Shown here in pieces: positions 33,545-47,493 of a DNA stretch of 64,000 bases; position 1 is the stretch's first letter, and every line of letters begins with the position of its first letter. Position numbers and translations under genes: made by a program. A model generated the notes under the pieces. The model made no database searches. It was not told where the DNA came from and was given only the letters and a program-made list of their open reading frames with translations. The stretch covers positions 1 to 64,000 of the forward strand of contig CAKKTI010000009.1 in the NCBI GenBank assembly GCA_920105805.1, given 5' to 3'. The stretch comes from Condylostoma magnum. Taxonomy: Eukaryota > Ciliophora > Heterotrichea > Heterotrichida > Condylostomatidae.

Positions 33545-33876
33545 TAAAAATGTAGTAATTTGTAAAGTATGAGACGATTTATAAGCTTATTTGGTATTTA
33601 TTGATATTGGTGTTAATCGATAGGAATTAATATAAAAATAGAACTTAGTAAGCTGTGCCTTTGCTATAGATAAGTTTAAAAGTGCTATAGAGGATTGAAA
33701 TATTGCAATAACAGTTTAAATAGAATGATAGAAATAGTTTATTAAGTTTTGTTATTGAATTTTCAATTGGCACTTATTGATATATAATATTGAAAGTTAA
33801 ATCAAAAGCTTTTATTACTAAAGACTATAATATGTAATAATACCAATATAATCCAATTTAAACAATTAAAATCAAA
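33545..33876. other. Intergenic, nothing recognised
   Basis: 332 nt of AT-rich DNA between the start of the coiled-coil gene and the stop of the upstream guanylate-binding-type gene, both on the minus strand. It must hold the coiled-coil gene's promoter and the GTPase gene's 3' end. No repeat, RNA gene or convincing frame seen. Confidence 0.5.
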
Positions 33877-35886
33877 CTAAAAAATCAAACAACATGCTTT
33901 CTTTTGCGAATCTTTTGATTTTCTATCTTCCAATTCAATCTTTACTTCATTAAGTTCTCTTTATATCAGCTCGTTTTTCCTTTTTAGATCCTTTTTTTGT
34001 TATAATTCTACTTTAATTTTCCTTAAAACATTTACCATTACTTCCTCGGCTAACTATTAATCATCATCCTATAAATCCAGACAATATTCTAAGTCTGTGG
34101 CTCTCTAACGTATTATATTGAGCCGCATTTCTGTATTAATCTTTTCATCTTCCAACTCTCCAACCTTTCGTCTATAATCAATTTGCTATTTAATAGCACT
34201 CGTTAAGTTTTCATACTGATGATCAAGACAGTCTTATAAAATGGACGCATAAGCGCTATGTTGGTTTCTTTTTCCAAACGAAATCAAAGCTTGCATTTTC
34301 CCAGGCCCAATAGCTTCTTTTTCATAAGTTGCCATTGCATTATTTCAGTCTTAAGTAAGCAGATCTAAATTATTGCTGTACTTTTCCTTCTATAAATCTT
34401 TGAAAATTGGTTTAAACAACTTGCTTATCAAAGAGTCGCAAAAGGCTTCAGAGGAAATTTGATTATTTTCTAATATTTCAGTCAGATTATCTGTAAAGAA
34501 GAGCCAAAAGTCCTCTTTTATGCGTTTGTATATTAAATCATCCCTAATTTTGATTTTTCTGAAAACATTGAAAGCTTTTTCTCTGGCTTGGTGAACTCTA
34601 ATTATTAAATCCTTTTCATCGTATGGTAAATCACTTATCTTTACTTGCTTTATTTGATGAAACTTTCGTTTAGCTAACTCGTAGTATTTTTTATACTCGT
34701 CTTTGATAATAGTTTACCAAGTATTAGGAACATTCATTATTTTACCTAGATTTATCTGCTTTGTGTATTGTTTTAGTCATCCTACAATATGACATCCTTC
34801 TACAAAGCATCCTGATATCCTTTTCACCGGGGATTGTTCAAATACTATATTTTTGACTTACTCAAAATCCTCTTTAAACTCAGGTCTTAGTTTATCATAT
34901 TAAACCAATTCTAATTTTTACAGTTTTCTATTATCCTCTACTGGTATCCTTAAAGTTAAGCAATCTCTTTTTTGGAAAATCTATTTGATTTAGTCTCTTA
35001 CTTTAGTATACACATCTATTTATCTCGTATTTCTATAAGTAGCGTTTTCTATTGATAGTATTTTTTCCATGTATTAATTAGAAGTTAGTTAAACTCCCCT
35101 TTTATCTTCCAACAAGAGATGAAAATCTCGTAAAAGCCATAGAAAGTGCGGTGATATTGACTTAAAATCTTAGGTTTATCCCTTACTATCATCAAAATTT
35201 AAGAACTCTGATATAGAACAAGCCATGCTTAAAGAATTAACAGCATGTTCGTCAATAACTCCCTTACTGTTGAATATAAAAAGCGAGCTTATTAGTATTA
35301 CTAATGCATATATCTTTGAATCATAGTTCAAATCCTTTTAAACACTATTACTTCCTTCAACATCTAAGAAAACAATGGTTCTATCACCTACAAATAATGG
35401 TTGACCTCATATTCAAATTCCTTACGTGCACGGTTGCTGTGTATTTCCAACTTCAAATCCTACTTTTGTGCTCCTTAATTATTTACTCTAAGATTGAATC
35501 AGCTTGTTAAGCAGAAAACTCTTGCCAGTTCTTTACGGGCCAGTTATTGCCACTATGCTTATACTACCTTCTATAGCTTCTAGAATGTCAACTCCTTTTT
35601 TACATAAAACAAACTCGTTATTTTCTATCTTTATCAATTAAACAGGCTGAAAGCATAACTCCGGATCGTTCTTAGGATCAGATTTAAATACTCTCCCCTA
35701 ATATTCCCTGTAATTACCCAAATAAATCTATTTTACCTACTCATCTAATGAGGTGTTATTTGAACTATCATATTATTTCCTTTAAATCGATTCAACTTCT
35801 ATCCTATTGTCATCGTCAAAATCAACGTATCCTTTATTAGTCAAATCATCTAATTCTGAATTATACTCAAACGAAGATTCATCCAT
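33877..35886 (-). CDS. Guanylate-binding protein (GBP)-family large GTPase
   Basis: About 669 residues. After an acidic start of about 95 residues the GTPase core has VAITGPQRTGKSFLLN (P-loop of the GBP type, about residue 113), TQGIWIWG (switch I Thr), FLDVEGSNS (DxEG switch II) and WLLRDF (the RD guanine-specificity motif). A helical C-terminal half follows, ending in a Lys-rich coiled coil. GBP-type GTPases oligomerise on membranes; ciliates carry several. In-frame TAA, TAG and TGA (GIWIWG uses TGA for its second Trp) are read as sense. The end at TAG 33879 follows KKACCLIF, a Cys-containing tail that could be lipidated. Confidence 0.85.
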
Positions 35887-36091
35887 TTCGAATAACCCTT
35901 AAAAATATATGTAAAAAGAACACTTATAAAGGGGGCAAGGAAACTAAAGTTGGAGTGCATAGAAAAAGAGATGAGGGAAATCCTTGTCTAAATGACATAT
36001 GCAAAATTAATGAGTAGAAGTGTGCGAGCTGTTTAAGCAGATTTCGTCAAATCGACTACACTATATTTTTTACCAATTCTTAACTATTAAT

Positions 36092-37033
36092 ATGGATTTA
36101 TACGGAAGTTACTCTGACGAAGAAAATCCTGAAGTTACCGAGGCTCTTGAGGAAGCTATAGGGTATAAGCAGAGGATTTAATAAAGAGCGTCTAGTTTGA
36201 ATTTTGATTTGTAATCATTATTTGATAAAAATTTGTAGTGTATGGGGAGTAGTGCGAAGAGGTAGGTTAAAACCATTATGTATAGGAAAAAGAAAGCTGA
36301 GAGTGCTTTAGTGGAATTTGAGGAAAACTTGTTTAAGGATGAAAGGATAATTTAGTTGATTGAATAAATTAATGTTTATAGTAAATAAGTTCAAACATAT
36401 CAAAGATAAGCAAATGAATTAAGCAGTACTATTAACTAGATGATTTGTAATTATAATTCCAATAAGAATTTTATTGATTAGTTGAAAGCAAGAGCAAAGT
36501 AGTAAAGCTTTTATAATATGCGATTGTAATTTTAGAGTAATCAGGGGACTTAATCACCTAGAAAACAAACTAGATTAGTTTAGACAAATAAAAGATCACT
36601 AAGTGTAGAGGAATTAGCTCCAGAGACTTTGTAGATTAAAAAGTATCAAAATGAAGTAAACAGAGTGAAGAAGTAAGCAAGACAGATTAATATGCAATCT
36701 AATGACAACACAAATCTTAATTTTTTCAAGGAGTGTCTATAATCATATATAACTTATCAGTAAAGAAGTACATAAAAATCTATCAGCCTAATAACAAGCC
36801 CTACTAGTTTTTCTCAAATAACAAACGACGAAAGTATTTCCCTACTTGACAATTTACAACTACCCAACCAACGCCAAAAACACAAGATACTGGACCTAGA
36901 CAAAATCCAAATATCACGAGAAACCTTCTATGCTTTCTCTCCATACAAAATAATCTCCCACCTAACCAACCATCCCTCTACAATCCATCAACTATACCAC
37001 AAAATAAAACCTACTAAAACTCTTCATAACTAA
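36092..37033 (+). CDS. Coiled-coil protein, unknown function
   Basis: About 313 residues. An acidic start (MDLYGSYSDEENPEVTEAL) is followed by coiled coil from about residue 65 to 140, a basic Ser/Gln-rich linker (SPRKQTRLVQTNKRS), and a less ordered end with FYAFSPYKIISHL. Gln codons are mostly TAA/TAG. The TAA stop at 37031 lies only 3-6 nt from the stop of convergent glutathione reductase. Upstream 205 nt separate it from the divergent GTPase gene. Confidence 0.5.
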
Positions 37034-37039
37034 TTCTTA

Positions 37040-38401
<1,362 letters not shown>

Positions 38402-38497
38402 TCAGAGTGGGATATTTAATAAAAAATTGTAGGACGAACGTTTTAGTTGGTTTGTAATATATGTTTTATCGATATTTAGTAGATTTTGCAAGTAATA

Positions 38498-38626
38498 ATG
38501 GATTGTAATAGGTTTAAATAATATAAGAGTTATTAGGCTGTCTATAGCAGAATTAACAGTTCTAAATATAAGGATGATTATGAATACTGCCTATCTATTA
38601 TTCCTTATATAAAACAGTTGAATTAA
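38498..38626 (+). CDS. Possible 42-residue peptide
   Basis: A frame from ATG 38498 (MDCNRFKQYKSYQAVY, then YEYCLSIIPYIKQLN) to TAA sits just before VPS13. It has two Cys and reads like a small protein, but length and position make chance or a 5' leader peptide as likely. No family recognised. Confidence 0.2.
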
Positions 38627-38634
38627 TTATAAAT

Positions 38635-41600
38635 ATGGAAAGAGTTCTTCGCAAAATACTTAATAATTCTCTGGGGGATTTTTTTGAAAATATCAGTTCA
38701 AACGATGTAAAAGTAGGTATTTTTAGCGGAAAAGTTCAACTGAAAAACTTAAAATTAAAGCCATCGATAATGGAAAGACTTGGCTTACCTATAAAATTAA
38801 TTTCAGGACTTATAGGAAATATTTTTGTAGATGTCACATGAACATAATTAACCTCTAGTCCTATAGTTATTGAAATCTCTGAAGTTTATCTCCTACTTGC
38901 GGAGAACTAGTGGCAGAGAGCTGAATAGTACTTTGGCGAAATAATTCTAGAGCAGTAGAAATTACTAAAAGAGCTGGCTATTCAATAATTTGAGCTTGTT
39001 AACGAATAGAAATAATAAGAGAAGTCCTTTATGCAGCGATTTGTTAAGAAATTAATCGATAATATTCAATTAAAAATCAAAAGCGTGCATATACAAATAA
39101 AAGCTTCTAATGAGATTGGTAATAATTTTAGTCTTGGAGTTTTATTAAAAGAAATTGTAATAGATACATGCAATAGCAATTGATAGAAATAATATTAAGT
39201 TGATCAAAAATTTATTCATAAATTATTAACTATTACTGATTTAGAGCTGTATTTAAATGAGAATTCAAATGATAGCAATTAAAGCAACTTTTTTGAGGAT
39301 ACTGTAATGCAGCTTTAATAGCCCTTTCCAAGATTTACTCATATGTTTTATTTAGCCAACCTTGAGGTAAAACTGGTCTTAAATGACGATCCTTAGCCTC
39401 ACGAGCTATCAATTGATTGCAGAATTCAAGTATAATAACTAACCTTTTAAGTAAAGTTATTTCAAATCAATAATATCAAGCATTTGTTACAGATTATAAA
39501 GGAGTACTCGATTTTTTAGACTTACATTGTTAATAATATTGACTATGTACTAACATCGGAAGTTGACTGAGATGAATATAGGAAATTATACTCAGATTGA
39601 ATCAAAAGTAAACAGTAAAAGAATAAAAAGAGTAAACTAGCAGCTGAAAAAGAGTTAAAAATTGTTGAAGAGCTTATGAGATCTGATGATATCATATTCT
39701 AACGCTCTGTTATAAGACAAAAGATTAAAATAGAATAATTACATAAATAATTATCAAAAGACCTTTAAACTTCTATTAAAAAACTTAAAAAATCAGAAGA
39801 CATAGCAAAATTAAAAAAGGCAATAGGATTAAGCTAGAACAAAAATTAATTAAAAGTACAGAACGCAGAACAATGAGTCAAACTAGAGGAATTAAAAGAA
39901 AGCATAATGGAATTAGAGCAAAAACAATAGCAACTAAGCCAATCCTTCAGTATTCGATTTGAAGATTTTTACTCAGATTACAATTAAACTTTGATTCAGG
40001 AGGATCAGGCAGTCATGCAATTTTCTTTATCAATAAATCTAATTAGTGTATCTTTATACTAAGATTAGAAACCGCTATTAGGACTGGGAATCTAAACTTT
40101 CAATATAAATGCCCAAACTCGTCCAAGCTCAATCTCATTAACCCTAGACTTCTAAAGAAGTTATATACAAGATTTTATCGTTAAAATGAAACTTTTCCCT
40201 AATCTTTGGGAAGTTATGGATGTTTAGCTTCTAATTGATACTTATCAATCTAAAAGAATTGTTTTGAGATCTGGCAGAACTAGTATTGTATTTAATATCA
40301 AAACGATAACTAAGCTTCTTCTGATATTCTAATAATAAATGAAAACTCCTCTAATGAACTATGCTGAGGATGCTAAAAGAGCTGCTTCATACTTTGTGAA
40401 AAAAGGTTAACAATACATGGTAGAAAAGGAAGCTGATTTAGATTTTCCTGAAATCGACTTAAGCTTAAGAGCTCCTGAAATATATTTTCCTTTGAATATA
40501 AAAGACAGTAAGAAGGATCTTTTTGTTGTAGACTTGGGAAATCTGAGTGTCAGAATTTGGTAATAAGTAGAAGATGATATGTGTAAAATGATATTGTAGT
40601 TAAAACTATAGAACTTATAGCTCGTGTATGTTAATTAATGCTAAAATTATAAGCAGTGATAAAGTGGAATATTTAGTCAAATACTTGAGCCGTTAAACAT
40701 GAATTTAGAAGTGAAGTAATGCAATACCCCTGATTAGCATGTGCCTAAACTTAATATTGCGTATGATTTGTTTAAAATACAGGTAAAACTATCTATTTTA
40801 GAGATTAAACAAGTTTAACGGCTGTTAAATCATATAAAAAGCTAAATTCAAACGGCTTTTGTTAAGTAAAGATTATAAACTAGAGCAAGAAGCACAGAAG
40901 ATACACTTTATTACACAAAGCACACTATTATTGAAAAAAACACAGTAAAAGAACTAATAATTAAATTTGGAATAGAAAGCTTTGATTTTATACTAGTCTA
41001 TGAAGGAGCAGATGCCTTTAAGTGTAGTTTAACGGAAGTAAAAAACATAACAGAGATGAACAGTCTGGGAAACTTAAGAATAGCTACAAGTTTTAACCAA
41101 TTCGAATTTTTAGATAAAAGTCTAAGGACCTCATTTCAGTCTATCATAAAAATAAGTAACTGCCAAGATGATAAGTGCTCCTAATCTAGTAAACTAATAG
41201 TAATTCTGTCAAAAGTGGATAATAAGTTATTCATAGGGTACGACTGCAAAACAATTTAATTAATATTGAATACAGAAACAGCTAGTAAACTGTTTAAAAT
41301 CAAAAATTAGTTTTAAGGTGATATGTATGCTTAATAAAGGCAAAGATCACGAAATGTTAAGCCAGGAGTAGATATAGGAGATGTTGCCCCGAGAATAATA
41401 TAAACATCGAGACTGTCTTTCAAAGGAAGTATAAGCAAGATTAATATTTTACTAGTATAATCTCCAAAGTCACTGAGTACAAGCTCACTTAGACTAAAAT
41501 TCTCTCCAATAGTTCATTATAAGTCAACTAATCATATAAAGGGATTCTATTAACTCAATGGAGAGTTTGTTTAGCAAGAAAAAGCATCCGGGTAAGACGA

Positions 41601-44600
41601 GGCTACGTTGATAATCAGAAACTTGCAGTTTTCTATCAAACAATTTGGATTCAACAGGTTAATGAGTAAATAGCATACAATAATGTATCCTTATAGAATG
41701 TCAATTGACTTTTATAGAGAGATGAGTAATATTGAAGTAGCAGTAGATTTTGAATCATTCGCTATGTTTATAGGATACAATGATTTAACGATTATTCAAA
41801 GCATTCTAGAAAGTGTGTAAAACTCAATAGAAACTGACTTTGAGTTAGAAGAAGATTTTATAAGTTTGCAGTAAAATTAAATATAAGAAAAGAGTAAAAT
41901 CGATTTGAATATAAAATTCAGTATGTTTAAAATATCCTTACTTGACGAGAGAGCATCTAATTAACATTCCTTATTAAGACTTAGCATAAACAGTACTTAA
42001 ATGAACACCAGAATCGTTGATAATTTTGACACTAAGCTGAGCTGTATTATGTCCGGAGAATTTTACAATGCTGCTGGAGCAACTTGGCAGCCGTTTTTTG
42101 AGCAAACTCAAATAGCCTCCACTATACAAAAAACCAATACAGGATGTCTAGAATTTGATGTAAAGGTTGAAAATGAAATAAATATAAATATTACGTTTTC
42201 TTTAATATCATCATTATCGTTACTATACCGGAGTACATAGATTAAAAAGTTAAATCTAATGAGACTGCCTGATGAAAACTTCGAAAACTAATCAAGAGAA
42301 ATAATTTTAAACTTTCAGAATGATCTAGGACTCCCATTAAAAGTTTATAATTCTCATAATAACTAAATGATTGCTGAGTTGTAAGTTGGCCATAGTATAT
42401 AGATATAATAAAGCCTTTTAGTGTATTAATCTCCCGATTCGGGCAATAAATCTGCTATTTTATAATAATTGAAATTAAGTGAAGTTCCGACTATAATTAA
42501 TCTAGAGGTTGAAGGTTATGGAGTAATTTAATAAGTGAACCTTGATATAGTTTGGTGGTAAAATTTTAAACTTAAGAAAGGAAAGGAAAATATCACGATT
42601 TTTGTTTAAAGTATAGGCGTTTAGAATCAAAAGAACATCATCATTTCGTCAGATGTTAAAATTTATAATGATTTATACGAAAAAATCACTATACTGGATC
42701 CAAATGAAAAGGTAATTGAGTCTTAATAAATGGGTAATATTCCATACTAATAAAACTCATCGCATTAATTAAAGATAAAGACAGTTAATGGATTGTAAGA
42801 CTGTAATGAAAACTGTATTATTGAATACTAAAGCGGGAAATTTGCCACCATGATTGTATTGAAAATGTAAAACTGGAATAAATCAATAGTGAAATTGATA
42901 GTAATAACCTATTATACTACCTTTTAAAATCTTCTACCGTATGAACTAGAGCTTCATATAGGTGATAAGACTTGTGAAAATTTGAGTCCAGGTGAAAAAA
43001 TTTAGTGCACTGATTTAGAATAGATAAAATCTGAAAATTACTAATTCATAGTATAAGCTTAAGAAGACTTGCATTACTAAACAACCTCTAAAACTATTTA
43101 AAATATAAGAGAATTATGGAGGCTAAATTGCCATACTAGCTTAACTAACTTTTTTACCCTAGTAGAACTGGATGTGTCCTTTTTGGATTAAATTCTTTTC
43201 CAATTACCTGGATTCGAGGTCTAGGACTACATTTCATCAGAGGATATTTTAACTAACTTTTTTCCTAAGAGAATTAAGATCTTCACGGATTTCATTTTTG
43301 TTAATAAAAGCGGGTATACTTTAAATATAATGAACGGTAATTATTAAATAATCATCCCTTCCTCTACAATAGGTTTTCTTCCAAGCTTGGAAAAGGGAAA
43401 CAATATATAAATTAGTACAGATGAGCATTTTATTTGATCAGAACCTATAAAACACTTGTTCTCTGGCTTATCTTAAACCTTGACTCTTTCCTAAAACAGT
43501 AAAAAGCTTCACTTTGGGTATAGTGTAAAATAGCTACAAGATCCGTTTAGTCATACGCTTGCTGTTACCGTTGTTCCTAGGCTTATTATAAGAAATTAGT
43601 TAAAGCAGCCATTGTACTATAAACAATTTAGATTTGATGCAATGCTGCCTATATACTGCCTTTAACCAGGTGAGTTCAAAGTATTCGAAAATCACATAAT
43701 AGACAATAAAGATCCTTATATTGCACTTAGTTTAAATGGAGAAAACTTTACTTATCCAATTTAATTAGAAAAGATAAGTGAATTTTAGATATCAGTTCCT
43801 ATGATTAATCAGTAAGAGTAAAAATCACTACTGCTTCCATATAAAGGAGGGGATTAAACAAGCGTAAAAATTCTTCACCTTATAATCGGAAAAGGATCCA
43901 AAGGAATAATTGAGATGAAAGTAATTGATCCTCCTTATTACGAGTATATTATATACAACAATACTGATGAAAGGATTAAAATTAGCCAAATTGGAGGAAT
44001 TAGTTATATTATATAGGAAGAATGTACAGCTTACTATGCATATGAAAATCCATTAGCTGAGGTGAAAAGAGTAAAATTTAAAATTGACGGAAATACAAAA
44101 ACTTGCAAAATTGACAGAATGAATAACAAGATTTAAATGGGGAAAATTGAAATCTCTTTAGGGAAACAAGGATTGACTTAAAACATCAAAGTTAGTTACC
44201 TACGTAAAAAGAGAGGAAGATCAGTAATACAAACAATGATTGGTCCTACTATAATTTCATAGTCCTTTAAACAAATAAAGTAAAGCAAAAGAGGTAATTC
44301 AAGCTCTTAGTCTATGATCTTCAATATTAAAGGGATAAACATATCGTTTATAGATTGTGAGCCAAAAGAGCTGTTTTTATTCACAATTTCTAAGTAATAA
44401 ATGATCCTGCAAAGAAGTACTCATTATAATAAGTCAGATCAAGAGGTAGTATCAATAAACTTCAATTTCCACATAGATCACTTCCAACTAGACAACATGA
44501 ACGTTAACTAAATATCCTACCCAGTAATAATATATCCGACTAATGTGAAAGCAAAGCACTCCAACCCGATTCTGCAGCTTAGCTTCAACTACAAATACAC

Positions 44601-46080
44601 TGTTTTTGACCAAGGAAACGGCAACTTTCTGTACATTGACAAAGTGTTTGACAATCTATCATTAGTTCTTCCAGAACTAACGTTTAAATTTGACTGTGAT
44701 ACAATCCTAATACTTTCAAATCACTTTAATAGCATCTCTAAGAAGTTCTCATTTAGTACTGATCCACATAAAAAGCAACTTAACAAAATATTTAAAGCTA
44801 TAGCTGAGTTGAGCTGTGAATCCTAGAATATACAAGACTAAAGCTATATTGCACGTAATAAATACTATTTCTAGTCTATAAGCATAAGCAAGACCAAGCT
44901 TAACTTTAACTTTAGAAACATAATAGCGAATAAAAGCCAACTAGCAATGAGTCGTCAATTTATTGCATTGGCTAATGTACTAGATTCTATAGGAGGTTCT
45001 CTTCTTAACATATCAGACTTAGAAATCCAATTTCCTGACTTCGGTGAGGGCCCTTTAATAGCGGCAATCGGCCAACTAGCCTACCAGATATCCAACACAT
45101 ATACCAACCAGATTCTCCTCCAAATGCACAAAGTAATCGGATGCTCTAACCTTCTAGGCAACCCAGTCAACCTTCTAAACAACTACAGACAATCTCTACA
45201 GGATGTATTCGTCAGGCCAGTTTTACAGTTAGGAAATGAGCCTCAATAAGTCCTTCGAGAGTTTGTGCTAATGTTTAGGTCAGTCACTGGAAATGTAGTA
45301 GGGGGGACTTTTGATAGTATAAACAAACTTTCCAGAAACGGGTATAGTTTAATTACAGCACTGCATGATTAGTAGGACATTACAACATTCAAGCGTTCTT
45401 CGAACCCTATTGAGGGGGCATACCACGGGGCTATTGGATTTGGTAAGGAGATGTACAGAGGGATTACCGGGATAGTGACGAAGCCTATGAGAGAGGTTAA
45501 GTATAGAGGGTGGAAGAGCTTGCATAAAGGTGTATTGAAAGGGTTAATTGGGGCCGTTTTTTGTCCTATTACTTCCTCACTCAGATTCACTTCACATTTT
45601 TCTAATGGAATTGCTACTAGTACTTAGTCGTTAAATAAAGGAAATAACATTGTGCCGTAAGTAAGGCTTCCGAGGATGTTTGGAGCTAAGGGTATTATCA
45701 TTTCATATAACTAGTAGTTAAGCACAGCATAGCGGTTTGTGGTGGATCGGAAGAAGTTTAATTAGGAGAAGATTATTTATGTTATTGGGATAGAGGATTA
45801 CTAAGATTTAATAGCTATGATTACATGCAATTATTTTGTTATATTGATAAACTTAATTGATATAGCTTGTGTTAGGTTAGATGAGGTTACTGCATGTGAA
45901 GTACATTATTTTGATGAAAGTTAGTACTATTATCTAATTTTGCAGTATGGAAGAAGATAGTTAGTAGTGTAGTCGAAACTGTATCACATACTTTATAAAC
46001 TATACATACTACTGAAAATACTCTGCCCAAACATATAACAACAGCTCGAGATAGAGTCGTTAAAATTACCTAATTATTAA
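38635..46080 (+). CDS. VPS13: VPS13-type bridge-like lipid transfer protein
   Basis: About 2,481 residues in one frame; phases at 38.6, 42.0, 44.5 and 44.9 kb agree. The N-terminal chorein motif is clear (MERVLRKILNNSLGDFFENI, then FSGKVQLKNLKLKP). A long beta-rich middle forms the hydrophobic groove of the family. The C-terminal part has the VPS13 adaptor-type segments and the conserved end block with FVRPVLQLGN, GTFDSINKLSRNG and GVLKGLIGAVFCPITS (about residues 2190-2310), followed by a PH-like tail. VPS13 proteins move lipids in bulk at membrane contact sites. TAA, TAG and TGA all occur many times as sense codons. Stop assigned to TAA 46078 after LKLPNY; a later stop is possible. Confidence 0.9.
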
Positions 46081-46595
46081 CAATTATCATTTTATTATTG
46101 ACAATAGCAAATCTTCTAGTTAGATACAGCATTGCTTTTTTGTATTGGTTTAGTATTGTATATTTCACTCAGGATTATCTGGATAAGTGTATCTTTCAGA
46201 AAGTTGTTATGTTTATTCTTCTGAGCTTATTTTGCTTCTCATTTCTTTTTCAATAGCATCGGTGTCAATTGAAAGAGATTTTTTTCAGGATGATACATTT
46301 GATTGCTTTAATTCTAACTCGTAGGTTTCCTTCTATTCCTTAGCACACGTTTAACCCATCTTTAATTAGTTATTTTATACTAAGTTTCGGTTGTATTTCA
46401 CCTATAAAGAATATAATATTTGTGTATAAGATTATTAAACTCTTGTATAATAAAGTATTACTTATTTCATTTTCTAAGCTTTTATTAAAAATTGAACATT
46501 GGTGTTAAATAACTTCCTTTTTTATGGGCTTTTAGTTCTTTTATCAATATTTTTTCACCTAATATACATCTGTAATAATAACTTAACAATAAAAC
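46081..46595. other. Intergenic, unresolved
   Basis: 515 nt between VPS13 and the FHA gene. A plus-strand frame near 46200 has a signal-peptide-like stretch (ELILLLISFSIASVS) and a minus-strand frame from about 46300 is polar and Lys-rich; neither has an identifiable family or a convincing start. The T-rich end just before 46596 is probably the FHA gene leader. Confidence 0.35.
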
Positions 46596-47477
46596 ATGAT
46601 GTGCTTTAAGTTACTTTTTAAATGCTGCAACTAAGGAGGTATAGAAGAGGATAAGGAAAATAATAAAACCATAAAAAATTAAGAAAGAGGCCCTGCTTCA
46701 ATGAGCCCTAGAAACGATCTGTCTCTTCCTTAAATTTTTGAGGATGTTATAAGTAATCTTTAAGCTTAAAATATCCCAGATGAAGAGGTTGCATAACAAA
46801 AACGACTCAAACTGGAAATCATAGACAGTTAAACCTTAGACATAGGCTTTTAAATACTTATAAACGCGTAAGGAATGGAAGGATCTCGCCGTAATAGGAA
46901 AGATGGTTAAACTTTTATAGGAGCAATTGAAATGGATGGGGAGAACCATTTAAACGATTTCATAATTCCTTAGGAAGAGCACGGAATAGGTCGTACTTAA
47001 CTAGTAATTAGATACGATTTATAGCAAAAGGACTATTTTTTACGAGATTTGGGCCAAGGGGCTGGTACATTTGTAAAGATCAATGAAAAGGTGGCCTTAA
47101 GACGGGGTAATATTATATCATTTGGCGACTCTCACATGGTAGTCACAAATATTTCCGAGCCTGATTCAGATTAAATTTCCCTTAAATTTTTAGAAGGACC
47201 AAAAGTAGACTAAGACTTTGTATTCAGCTCCTAAGACTCTCCTGTTAATATAGGCCGAAATGTTGACTGTAGACTCAGATTTTTTGAGAGCAGTCTCTCA
47301 AGGTATCAATGTAAAATATGATTCGAAAACAACAACTGATATTTAAATGATGGAAACGGAGACTCAAATTCTACCAATGGCACATGGATTTTCGTAGATG
47401 ATTTTTTTAGAATCATCGATGGTTTAGTATTCAAGGCCGGGCAGACTTTGCTAAAAGCGAATTATATAGTAAATTAA
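46596..47477 (+). CDS. Protein with two FHA domains
   Basis: About 293 residues. The N-terminus (MMCFKLLFKCC) carries several Cys, a possible lipidation site. Two forkhead-associated domains follow: the first with GIGRTQLVIRYD, FLRDLGQGAGTFVKI and RRGNIISFGDS; the second with NIGRNVDCRLRF, SLSRYQCKIWFEN, LNDGNGDSNSTNGTWIFV and KAGQTLL. FHA domains bind phosphothreonine, so this is probably a phospho-dependent scaffold. It ends in three tandem stops, TAA-TAG-TAA, 16 nt from the convergent EF-hand gene stop. Confidence 0.85.
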
Positions 47478-47493
47478 TAGTAAACTAAGTGTA

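Noticed and set aside
46200-46440. Signal-peptide-like frame after VPS13
   Set aside because: No credible ATG, no downstream domain, and T-rich DNA readily gives hydrophobic frames in a code without stops.
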